Origin: Pseudanabaena mucicola str. Chao 1806
Lineage (GTDB): Bacteria > Cyanobacteriota > Cyanobacteriia > Pseudanabaenales > Pseudanabaenaceae
Length of the DNA stretch: 64,000 bases
Assembly: GCF_030323025.1 (NCBI RefSeq)
Contig: NZ_CP097329.1
Coordinates: 217,001-281,000, forward strand
Reading direction: 5' to 3'
Position 1 is the stretch's first letter. Each line of letters begins with the position of its first letter. The position numbers and the translations under genes were made by a program. This document shows, one piece after another, positions 7,225 through 15,579 of the stretch. Under the pieces are notes generated by a model. It had not been told where the DNA came from and did not search any database. It saw only the letters and a program-made list of their open reading frames with translations.

Positions 7225-8515
7225 GACACTCCCCGCACTGAAGTGACGGGGATTCCTGATTCAGCGAGACAACTTACCAGATAGACTTGCATCTAATTGG
7301 TAGAGGTCGAACTCTCCACAGGCGTTAATTTGGGTATGCCCTACCCTATTTAGACCAATAGCTAAAATATTCAGAGCCGCATTGTGGTCACGGTCTAATA
7401 CAGTGCCACAAAGCCCACAGTGATGAGTACGCTGACTCAAAGTTTTGACAACTTGCTTACCGCAGTTTGAGCAGTTTTGGCTTGTATATTGGGGCGGTAC
7501 AGCCACAGTAACCTTGCCAAATACCTTGCCAAAATACTCAACCCATTGGCAAAACATTGACCAGCTTGCATCACTGATCGACTTAGCTAATTTGTGGTTT
7601 TTAACCATGTTGCGAATTTGCAAATCTTCATAGGCAATCAGGTCGTTAGACCTCACTACGCACCTTGCAGTCTTTACCGCAAAGTCTTTACGCTGCCTAC
7701 TTACTTGCAAATGCTTTTTAGCTAATCGTTTAATTGCTTTTCTTCGATTAGCAGATCCCTCTTTACGCTTAGAAACCTTGCGCTGCAATTTTTTGAGTTG
7801 ACGCTCTGACTTTCTAAGATATCTAGGATTCTCAACTACTTCGCCTTTTGAGTCAGTGTAGAAGTGATTAAGTCCAACATCCAATCCGATTGTGGTTTGA
7901 GTCGGCTCTATTTCTTCACGCCGATCCACATCAACACAGAACTGAGCATAGTAACCATCAGCCCGTCTTACCAGTCTGATTCGTTTTATCTGCTCTATCT
8001 GGTAGAAATTAAGGTCACGTGAACCGATTATTTTGAGTCTGCCAATCTTAAAGCCATCAGTCAAAGTTAGATATTTCCGATCTTCACTAAGCTTCCATCC
8101 TGAAGTTTTGTATTCCACAGAATGACCACGCTTCTTGAATCTGGGAAAACCTTTCTTCCCCGATATCTTCTTTTTGCAGTTCTCAAAGAACCGATTAATC
8201 GCTGACCATGCTCTCTCAGCACTGGCTTGCCTGGCTTGAGAATTTAGCTTTTTCGCAAACTCAAACTCTTTGGCAAGTACAGCACAATACTTATTGAGAT
8301 CGTACTTGTCGCTATCCTTTACATCCATCCATAGCCTTAAAGCCTTATTACGCACAAACAGAGCAGTACGAATTGCCTCATCGATGAGGTTGTACTGTCC
8401 TGTTTTGCCTTTTAGTTTTGCTTCGAGTACTAACATGGATTTAGTAAGTCTTATGCTGTATATTGTAGCATAGATTAATATAAAGCCGTCCTAGAAGCAC
8501 GGGCTTTTAAACCCA
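7225..8515 (-). mobile_element. IS200/IS605-type element carrying only tnpB
   Basis: The tnpB gene is flanked by hairpin-forming ends without classical inverted repeats. Downstream of the stop, at about 7228-7256, is a C4G/CG4 hairpin (CCCCG...CGGGG) typical of the right end, which in this family also forms the 3' part of the omega RNA. Upstream, near 8485-8512, an AAGCCCGT...ACGGCTT hairpin marks the left end. No tnpA is present, so movement would need a transposase in trans. The boundaries are approximate. Confidence 0.8.
7261..8436 (-). CDS. tnpB: TnpB RNA-guided nuclease of IS200/IS605 family
   Basis: The 391-residue protein has the RuvC-like motifs of TnpB: 'TIGLDVGLNHF' (first Asp), 'IAYEDLQIRNM' (Glu) and 'DRDHNAALNILA' (last Asp). 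Between the last two lies a four-cysteine zinc finger, CSNC...CGLC. All catalytic positions are present and the frame is intact, so the protein is likely active as an omega-RNA-guided DNA nuclease that helps retain the element. Its guide would come from the right-end hairpin region just downstream (7225-7260) and the flanking chromosome. Confidence 0.92.
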   Translation of the reverse strand: MLVLEAKLKGKTGQYNLIDEAIRTALFVRNKALRLWMDVKDSDKYDLNKYCAVLAKEFEFAKKLNSQARQASAERAWSAINRFFENCKKKISGKKGFPRFKKRGHSVEYKTSGWKLSEDRKYLTLTDGFKIGRLKIIGSRDLNFYQIEQIKRIRLVRRADGYYAQFCVDVDRREEIEPTQTTIGLDVGLNHFYTDSKGEVVENPRYLRKSERQLKKLQRKVSKRKEGSANRRKAIKRLAKKHLQVSRQRKDFAVKTARCVVRSNDLIAYEDLQIRNMVKNHKLAKSISDASWSMFCQWVEYFGKVFGKVTVAVPPQYTSQNCSNCGKQVVKTLSQRTHHCGLCGTVLDRDHNAALNILAIGLNRVGHTQINACGEFDLYQLDASLSGKLSR

Positions 8516-8970
8516 ATTTTTCGATAAAGATCGCGTCAAAATTATAAAGATTTTGTAAAACAAGAGGAGATGCACTAATGAAACGGGGTTAGGATTATCA
8601 ATTAGTATCAAATTGAGGTCGAAAAGCCTCAGAGGGCATGGAATGTGTTTCGACACTCAGCAAAAGTACGGAATTTCAGATTGCAATTCCGATTAGAATG
8701 CCATCCTAACTGATTTAGACTAACTTGTCCCATTGATCCCATTGAGAGATGAATACTGACGGCACTTCCTGATTGTGAATAGTGATAACTAAGTTAATAT
8801 CAAATTAATCGTAAAAATGACTGAGTAAGATTCAAGATCTTAACTTAGTAGATCTTCAAGAACATTCTTAGATAAATTTTCCTCTTAAATTTAGTCAGAA
8901 GATTCATTAGACTCATTGTTAATCCCTTCAATATTGCTTCATCTTGTGCTCTTAATGTGATCGCCCCACC
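8516..8970. other. Intergenic region upstream of pxcA
   Basis: About 450 bp without a supportable gene. One small inverted repeat (CGGAATT...AATTCCG, about 8670-8692) is visible. The pxcA promoter presumably lies here, but I cannot point to a clear -35/-10 pair. Confidence 0.5.
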
Positions 8971-10542
8971 ATGACACAAAATTCCTCCAACAGTAACACA
9001 TCCCCTCTGCAAAATATCTTCTCTTGGGTCAAAAATACCCCTGAACGAGCTATTGACGAGGCTTTTGAGTCGGCTGTTAATATCAAACGGATCGAAGAAG
9101 AAAACTTTAATGGCAATAAAATTGCTAATGACGGCAGTTTTAGCAGGAGCGTTTTTAGTGTCTTTGAAATCCAGCTTCAGAAGAATCTCCGAACCATTAA
9201 TCTCAAGCTTAATTTTTATAAGGTCAGTGCATCCTTGCCGTATCTGCAAGTGCAAAGCTCTACTAATCGAGCAAATACTGCGATCTCCAAGTATGCTCCC
9301 AATAACCAAGATCTTGATCCTGTCAGTAATGGTGATTTATCTGCAAATCAACTGGCTGGCAATAGTCGTAAGTTTTCGATCTACCAGAAACTTGCCTTTG
9401 TTGATTACACCCTCGACAGGTATAACAAGGCAAGCGATCGTATTATTGATGTAGATTTCAAACCATCAGGTAATAACTATGTAGACCTTAAGTCAGATTT
9501 AGCAGCAGAGAGTGGGGCTGAAGAGGATGACAAGTTTCAGATGTTTAAAAACAAGCCTAAGAACTTTAAACGCAGTCCTCAGCAATCGACAGCAGTTGAG
9601 AAAAGCATTCTCCCTGGTTCATTTTTTAAAGCTTTTGATCGAGTCAAACGTAATCTCAGTGGCTCATATTCTGATTATGAAAAAGATATTGTGGAGGAAT
9701 TGCGACAATCTCGCGAACGGATCAATCAGGCTTTACGATACATTATTATCCTCGTTGCCTCAGTCATTGCTGTCCAATTTTTGTCCAAAGCATTTATCTT
9801 TAGCCCCATGATTAATAGCTTAGTGGATACCAATAGTATGACCATTAAGTTTAGCCCTGCGATCGAAGAAAAGGCTTTTAAAGCATTGCAGTCTGCCAAA
9901 GAAAGAATTGAATTTGATTACATGATCAAATCAATTGTGCTTGAAGAAACACGCTTTAAGCAAGAAGCTGTTTCTAAAGAAGCGAATAAATCTGAAGTTA
10001 CTAAATCTGAGTCTGTTAAGTCTGAAGGTTATAAACCTGAAGCGGCTAAACCTGAAGAAAAGAACAATGTAAAAATAGAAAAAAAATCGGCATCTGAGGA
10101 GGTCGAAGCTCTAATTCAACAGGAATCGGTAAGAATTTTAAAGAGATATAATGAAGAAAGCCTAAACGGTGTTAAAAATCTACTGGCTGATCTAACTGCT
10201 GCCTTTGTCTTTTATCTATTTTTGCTGTCGGGGCGCAAGGAGATCAGAACTATTAAAGAATTTCTTGACGAAATTCTTTATAGTCTCAATGATAATGCTA
10301 AAGCTTTTTTAATTATTATTTCTACTGATACTTTTGTCGGGTTCCACTCTAGCGAAGGATGGGATGCTTTATTAACAGTTGTATTTGAGCATTTCGGACT
10401 ACCTGAAAATAAAGTTTTAGCTCAATCTTTCATTTCGACAGTACCCGTATTCCTTGATGGTCTGTTCAAATTTTGGATTTTCCAATACCTAACTCAAGCT
10501 TCACCAGCTACAGCAACAATTTATCGAGAAATGAATGAATAG
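8971..10542 (+). CDS. pxcA: Proton extrusion protein PxcA (CemA homologue)
   Basis: The 523-residue protein has a C-terminal membrane half characteristic of PxcA/CemA: a transmembrane helix near residues 258-278, further hydrophobic segments, and the motifs 'DTFVGFHSSEGW', 'VFEHFGLPEN', 'PVFLDGLFKFWIF' and 'YREMNE'. PxcA is needed for light-driven proton exchange and indirectly for inorganic carbon uptake. It is longer than typical (about 420-470 residues) because of a hydrophilic N-terminal region and a Lys/Ser/Glu-rich linker of short imperfect repeats near residues 330-375 ('SEVTKSESVKSEG'). The start is the ATG at 8971. Confidence 0.9.
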   Translation: MTQNSSNSNTSPLQNIFSWVKNTPERAIDEAFESAVNIKRIEEENFNGNKIANDGSFSRSVFSVFEIQLQKNLRTINLKLNFYKVSASLPYLQVQSSTNRANTAISKYAPNNQDLDPVSNGDLSANQLAGNSRKFSIYQKLAFVDYTLDRYNKASDRIIDVDFKPSGNNYVDLKSDLAAESGAEEDDKFQMFKNKPKNFKRSPQQSTAVEKSILPGSFFKAFDRVKRNLSGSYSDYEKDIVEELRQSRERINQALRYIIILVASVIAVQFLSKAFIFSPMINSLVDTNSMTIKFSPAIEEKAFKALQSAKERIEFDYMIKSIVLEETRFKQEAVSKEANKSEVTKSESVKSEGYKPEAAKPEEKNNVKIEKKSASEEVEALIQQESVRILKRYNEESLNGVKNLLADLTAAFVFYLFLLSGRKEIRTIKEFLDEILYSLNDNAKAFLIIISTDTFVGFHSSEGWDALLTVVFEHFGLPENKVLAQSFISTVPVFLDGLFKFWIFQYLTQASPATATIYREMNE

Positions 10543-10716
10543 CTAAATCTGCATTACCGCGCTTTCAAAATTTTCTTTGGTTTTTAATTCAGTACAAAGC
10601 GCTGTAACCAAAACAAGTTAAGATTTATGATGGCGTTTTGAAATGGCTTTGTGACTTCTGCCATTAACTTTGTTCGCTATAAATATAGATTTTATACAGA
10701 CCTTGATAAATTCCCT

Positions 10717-12039
10717 ATGATTTACGAAATTTTCATGCCCGCGCTTAGCTCCACCATGACCGAAGGTAAAATCACTTCTTGGGTGAAATCCCCTGGCGAT
10801 AAGGTGGAAAAAGGCGAAACTGTCGTGATCGTAGAGTCTGACAAAGCTGATATGGATGTCGAAAGCTTTTATGAAGGCTATCTCGGTGTCATCATTACCC
10901 CTGAAGGCGAATCTGCACCTGTTGGATCAGCGATCGCCTATGTTGCAGAAACCAAGGAAGAAATCGACGAAGCTAAGAAAAAAGCAGCTAATGGGAAAAT
11001 AGGTGCAACTACCCCTGAACCCAAATCCCAAAAAGGTAATGAAGAAACTCCTTCCAAGTTAGTTTCATCACCTACGGCTGCCTCAACCGCCTCGATTCCC
11101 GATACTATAATCACCTCGCCTCGCAAAGCTACACCTAGCGCTGTATCATCAGGTCGTCAGATCGTATCCCCCAGAGCCAAGCGCATCGCTAAGGATAATG
11201 GTGTTGATCTAACTAAAATTGCAGGTACAGGTCCTAATGGACGCATTACTGCTGCTGATGTTGAAGCATTATTAAGCCCTGCTGCACCCGCTCCTGTTCC
11301 AACAACCGCAACTCCTGCAAAGGTAGCAGCCCCTGCACCTGCAAAAGCTACGGCTCCTGTGGCTTTAGGTACGGCTCAGACCTTGACGACTTTGCAAAAG
11401 GCTGTGATCAGTAACATGAATCAGAGTCTCTCAGTGCCTACATTCCGTGTAGGATACACGATTACTACTGACGCGCTTGATGCTCTTTACAAGCAAGTTA
11501 AGTCAAAGGGTGTGACCATGACTGCACTTTTGGCTAAGGCTGTGGCGGTAACTCTACAAAAGCATCCTTTGGTGAACGCTAGCCTTAGCGATCGCGGGAT
11601 TGAGTACAAGAGCAATATTAATGTAGCGGTTGCCGTAGCAATGGATGATGGTGGCTTGATTACGCCTGTGTTGAAAAATGCTGACCAGACCGATCTCTAC
11701 ACACTTTCCCGTGATTGGAAAGGATTAGTTGAACGCGCCCGTGCAAAGCAATTGCAACCTGATGAATATAACTCTGGTACATTCACCATTTCCAACTTAG
11801 GTATGTTTGGTGTAGATCGCTTCGATGCGATTTTGCCTCCTGGAACTGGCGCAATTTTAGCGATCGGTGGTTCTCGTCCTCAGGTTGTGGCAACTAAGGA
11901 TGGGGCAATCAAGGTTGCCAGTCAAATGCAAGTGAATCTAACTGCTGATCACCGTGTGATCTATGGCGCTCATGCAGCGCAGTTCTTGCAAGATCTAGCC
12001 AAGTTGATTGAAACCAATGCTCAATCTTTAACTCTGTAA
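10717..12039 (+). CDS. pdhC: Dihydrolipoamide acetyltransferase, E2 of pyruvate dehydrogenase
   Basis: This protein of about 440 residues has three parts: a lipoyl domain (residues 1-75, lipoylated Lys43 in 'ESDKADMD'), an E3-binding domain ('VSPRAKRIAKDNGVDL...GRITAADVEAL') and a catalytic acetyltransferase domain ending 'ADHRVIYGAHAAQFLQDL' with the active-site His. Linkers are Ala/Pro-rich, as usual. The DHRVIYG variant instead of DHRxxDG is normal for cyanobacterial and plastid E2. The ATG at 10717 ('MIYEIFMPALSS') gives the standard N-terminus. An intrinsic terminator follows. Confidence 0.93.
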   Translation: MIYEIFMPALSSTMTEGKITSWVKSPGDKVEKGETVVIVESDKADMDVESFYEGYLGVIITPEGESAPVGSAIAYVAETKEEIDEAKKKAANGKIGATTPEPKSQKGNEETPSKLVSSPTAASTASIPDTIITSPRKATPSAVSSGRQIVSPRAKRIAKDNGVDLTKIAGTGPNGRITAADVEALLSPAAPAPVPTTATPAKVAAPAPAKATAPVALGTAQTLTTLQKAVISNMNQSLSVPTFRVGYTITTDALDALYKQVKSKGVTMTALLAKAVAVTLQKHPLVNASLSDRGIEYKSNINVAVAVAMDDGGLITPVLKNADQTDLYTLSRDWKGLVERARAKQLQPDEYNSGTFTISNLGMFGVDRFDAILPPGTGAILAIGGSRPQVVATKDGAIKVASQMQVNLTADHRVIYGAHAAQFLQDLAKLIETNAQSLTL

Positions 12040-12083
12040 GATTTTCGGGTGTTTATCTAAAAATTAAAATAAATCAAAAAGGA

Positions 12084-12115
12084 GGTTGTAGTAATTGATG
12101 CTGCAATCTTTTTTT
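12084..12115 (+). terminator. Intrinsic terminator after pdhC
   Basis: An 8-bp stem (GGTTGTAG paired with CTGCAATC, two G-U pairs) and 9-nt loop are followed by a run of T residues. It is 45 nt after the pdhC stop. Confidence 0.75.
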
Positions 12116-12135
12116 GTTTTTACAAATCTATCTAT

Positions 12136-12173
12136 CTTTGGTAGTCATACAATGTAATTGCATGACTACCAAA
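12136..12173. repeat. Palindrome, TTTGGTAGTCAT type
   Basis: An imperfect palindrome with arms TTTGGTAGTCAT and ATGACTACCAAA. It directly abuts a family A element, and a similar GTAGTCAT string appears near 37197 next to another palindrome, so it may be a further repeat type. Confidence 0.55.
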
Positions 12174-12280
12174 AAAGGTATCACCGAGTTTGTATGGTTT
12201 CAACTTCGCTCAGCGAACGTTGGCTGAGCGAAGTTGAAGACGTAGGTACTTTAGTACTTTAATTAATCGCAAGTTCCTAA
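12171..12280. repeat. Family A palindromic element, copy A1
   Basis: This copy carries the family signature: AAAAAAGGTATCACCGAG, a central palindrome of the form CTTCGCTCAGC...GCTGAGCGAAG, then GTACTTTAATTAATCGCAAG. The core differs from the other copies at a few paired positions and the stem is maintained. A decayed fragment resembling family C follows at about 12294-12352, next to the gyrA stop. Confidence 0.75.
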
Positions 12281-12365
12281 CTTTATAAGGTTTTGAGTGG
12301 ATGTGGCGCAGGCTCACGTTTGTATCACATCCATTCGATGTGTAAGTCCCTAAATTTCTGAAATT

Positions 12366-15008
12366 CTACTCCTCCTCTATAGACGCTACAGCATCCACGG
12401 TCACATCACCACCAGTTAAAATTTCCACCTCTTCAGTTTCTTCTTCCAGCGCGGGAGGAACCAGAGTTGCCCCCACGATCGCATCAGCAGCATCGAGCTT
12501 TTGCAGGCGTACACCTCGAGCAGTGCGAGACTGACAGGCGATCGCATCGGTACTCTGACGCATGACAATACCGCGACTAGTAACGATCATCAGTTCGTTC
12601 TTTTCATCAACTAAACAGAGAGAAGCTAACTGATCTTGACCTGTCTTGAACTTCGTTACCCGTAAGCCTTTACCCGCCCGTTTTTGAATACGGAACTGAC
12701 TCACAGGAACGCGCTTACCATAGCCACCTCTAGTTACGACCAGCACCCAAGGACTCTGTGCTTTCTCATTTTGGGATTCTGTATCAGTTTCCAGATTTTC
12801 TTCCTCATTAATCGTTATCGAGATATCGACATCTTCATCAGACTCATCTCCTTCAATTTCCGCTAGACCTGCGGGGAGAATATCCATACTCACGATTTCA
12901 TCATCGCCTGTCAGGCGCATCGACTTCACTCCGCGAGTATCGCGTCCCATTGGGCGCAACTGCTCATGATCAGTACGGAAGCGGATCGACATCCCTTGTC
13001 GAGAACCGACGATGATCGTGTTATCGACTTTGGCGCGGCGCACCCAGCGCAGCAGATCCCCCTCTTCAAGGGCGATCGCAATGAGTCCATTGGAACGAAT
13101 ATTAGCAAAAGCAGGAAGCTTGGTTTTCTTGATATAACCGCCAGCCGTGAGCATGACTAGATATTCATCTTCATTAAATTCGCTAATTGGCAATACAGAA
13201 GTAATTTTCTCATTGGCAGCAATGGGAAGTAACTGCACTACGGCTGTACCACGCGCCGCCCGACCCGATTCAGGAACTTCATACGCATTCACTCCATAAA
13301 CTTTACCGCGATCAGTGAAGAAGAGTACTTTATCATGGCTACGACAGGCAAAGAAATGGGCGATTGCATCATCATTCTTCACATTGGCACTAGCCTTACC
13401 TCTAGTCGCCCGATTTTGCGCTGTAAAGGTATCGACAGGCATCCGCTTAATGTAGCCCTGCTCCGTCACCATCACAATCGTTTCGCGATTGGCTATTAAA
13501 TCTGCAGTGTCAATATCACCTTCGTTGGGCAGAATCCTTGTACGGCGAGGAGTAGAAAACTCCGCTTTTACTGCTTCCAATTCTTCACGAGTAATTGTGA
13601 GAATACGATCGCGATTTTGAAGAATATCTTGTAAATCAGCAATCTTCGCGACTAACTGATTATGTTCTTCGTTGATTTTATCCGCATCCTGAGCAGTGAG
13701 TCGGCGCAATTGCATTGCCAAAATTGCATCGGCTTGTGCTTCCGACAGTCCATAGTTATCAATCAAACCTGCCTTTGCCGCTGCACTGTCATCAGCTCCC
13801 CTTATTAGTGCAATCACCGCATCTAAATGATTTAAGGCAATCAGTAAGCCTTGCAAAAGATGATCGCGTTCCTGTGCTTTCTTCAATTCGTACTGCGTGC
13901 GGCGGGTAATTACTTCATATCGAAAGTCAAGAAATACTTGTAAAGCATGGCGCAATGTCAGTGTAATCGGTTCACCATCAACTAGGGCAAGCAGATTGCA
14001 GCTAAAGTTTGCCTGTAGAGGAGTCGATTTATAGAGATTATTTAATACAACCTTGGGATAGGCATCACGCTTGAGTTCAATTACTAAACGCATTCCATCG
14101 CGATCGCTTTCATCCCGAATATCGGAAATGCCATCAATTTTCTTCTCATTTACCATTTCCGCAATCTTTTCAATCAGTGATGCCTTATTGGTTTGGTAAG
14201 GCATTTCTGTGATAATAATCGCTTCCCGATCCTGTCTTCCTAAAGCAGAAATTGTCTCAAAATTGGCGACTGCCCGCATCGTGATCGATCCACGCCCTGT
14301 GGTGTAGGTCTCGCGAATACCATCACTACCCAATACTAAGGCTCCCGTTGGGAAGTCAGGACCAGGAATGTATTTCATCAAATCGCGATCGCTAAGGTTA
14401 GGATCGGCAATCAGCGCCACTAATCCATCCACTAACTCACCCAAGTTATGGGGTGGAATATTGGTCGCCATTCCCACTGCAATCCCTGCGGAACCATTGA
14501 GCAATAGTTGTGGAATCCTTGCTGGTAATACTAGCGGTTCCTGTTGTGAACCATCATAGTTATCGCCAAAATTAACCGTATCGCGCTCAATATCTTGAAT
14601 TAGCCCCACCTGTGCAATACGGGTCAAGCGACATTCGGTATATCGCATTGCCGCAGGGGGATCGTTATCTACAGAACCAAAGTTGCCATGCCCATCGACC
14701 ATGCGATCGCGCATCGAAAAATCCTGCGCCATCCGCACCAATGCCTCATACACAGCCGTATCACCGTGAGGATGATATTTACCGATGACATCCCCAACGA
14801 CACGGGCGCATTTCCGAAAGGGGCGATCGGCGCTCAATCCCAGTTCGTGCATGGCGTAGAGAATGCGACGATGTACAGGTTTGAGTCCATCACGGGCATC
14901 GGGCAGGGCGCGACCAACGATCACGCTCATGGCATATTCCAAATACGATCGCGACATTTCGCCTCGCAGGTCTGTGGGAATAATCCGATCTTCTAAGATT
15001 TCAGTCAT
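12366..15008 (-). CDS. gyrA: DNA gyrase subunit A
   Basis: This protein of about 880 residues. The N-terminal breakage-reunion domain carries '[18 protein letters not shown]' and the catalytic Tyr123 in '[10 protein letters not shown]'. The C-terminal beta-pinwheel has repeated 'RGVKSMRL', '[11 protein letters not shown]'-type blades and the GyrA-box-like '[11 protein letters not shown]'. In the quinolone-determining region, the positions equivalent to E. coli Ser83 and Asp87 are Thr and Glu. An acidic insertion ('[20 protein letters not shown]') lies within the C-terminal domain. The ATG at 15008 ('[10 protein letters not shown]') matches known gyrases better than 15068. Confidence 0.95.
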   Translation of the reverse strand: MTEILEDRIIPTDLRGEMSRSYLEYAMSVIVGRALPDARDGLKPVHRRILYAMHELGLSADRPFRKCARVVGDVIGKYHPHGDTAVYEALVRMAQDFSMRDRMVDGHGNFGSVDNDPPAAMRYTECRLTRIAQVGLIQDIERDTVNFGDNYDGSQQEPLVLPARIPQLLLNGSAGIAVGMATNIPPHNLGELVDGLVALIADPNLSDRDLMKYIPGPDFPTGALVLGSDGIRETYTTGRGSITMRAVANFETISALGRQDREAIIITEMPYQTNKASLIEKIAEMVNEKKIDGISDIRDESDRDGMRLVIELKRDAYPKVVLNNLYKSTPLQANFSCNLLALVDGEPITLTLRHALQVFLDFRYEVITRRTQYELKKAQERDHLLQGLLIALNHLDAVIALIRGADDSAAAKAGLIDNYGLSEAQADAILAMQLRRLTAQDADKINEEHNQLVAKIADLQDILQNRDRILTITREELEAVKAEFSTPRRTRILPNEGDIDTADLIANRETIVMVTEQGYIKRMPVDTFTAQNRATRGKASANVKNDDAIAHFFACRSHDKVLFFTDRGKVYGVNAYEVPESGRAARGTAVVQLLPIAANEKITSVLPISEFNEDEYLVMLTAGGYIKKTKLPAFANIRSNGLIAIALEEGDLLRWVRRAKVDNTIIVGSRQGMSIRFRTDHEQLRPMGRDTRGVKSMRLTGDDEIVSMDILPAGLAEIEGDESDEDVDISITINEEENLETDTESQNEKAQSPWVLVVTRGGYGKRVPVSQFRIQKRAGKGLRVTKFKTGQDQLASLCLVDEKNELMIVTSRGIVMRQSTDAIACQSRTARGVRLQKLDAADAIVGATLVPPALEEETEEVEILTGGDVTVDAVASIEEE

Positions 15009-15171
15009 ACGGCTAGTAAATTTCTCCTTGCATGGCTTAGTAATGCTTGCTTTGTGTGCGATCGGCAATTTTTACTAAGTGTCCTATTATTATAAGTCTT
15101 TGCGGGTTTGCAAGGGGAATTTAGAATGCTATTTAGACCACCAGTTTCTTAACTCATTGTTGTGTTTTTCC

Positions 15172-15363
15172 TCTTAGTACAGGAAAAAAAGTTGCAAAAG
15201 TAGGCAGGAAGGGGTTTTATAAAAGATAACCCTAAGTACAGGACAAAAAACTGGAAACGTGCTCTCAGTAAGGGTTTAATGGTGTGAGCCTAAAATATTT
15301 GCCTAGTAATGGTTTCGGGGTATTTTAATGTTGTATTTTTAAATTTTTTGTCTTGTACTTAGG
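15172..15363. repeat. Element with 22-bp inverted ends and an extra tandem end copy
   Basis: CCTAAGTACAGGACAAAAAA at 15231 and its near-complement ending at 15363 (TTTTTTGTCTTGTACTTAGG) form inverted repeats about 133 bp apart. A third, direct copy of the same end (TTAGTACAGGAAAAAAAGTT) lies at 15173, about 57 bp upstream, and weak similarity continues beyond it. No coding sequence is inside. It looks like a non-autonomous transposon or end array and matches none of the other repeat families here. Confidence 0.65.
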
Positions 15364-15398
15364 CTCTTGCAGATAAAAATTGTCCCACCAAAGTTATC

Positions 15399-15476
15399 TA
15401 GCTTCGACTTCGCTCAGCCAAAGTTAGCTGAGCGAAGTCGAAGCCATAGGTACTTTAATTAATAGCAAGTCCCTTA
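15399..15476. repeat. Family A palindromic element, copy A2
   Basis: The core GCTTCGACTTCGCTCAGCC and its complement are followed by TACTTTAATTAATAGCAAG. The left outer part is diverged. It sits between gyrA and the radical SAM gene. Confidence 0.75.
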
Positions 15477-15579
15477 GGGAAGTCAATGAATATGCTGTTA
15501 CTAAGATCAAGAGCAATCAGTGATATAGAGCTTGGAGCTAAATGTAAAATAGACATAGCTCAAATCATGAAAAACCCCT

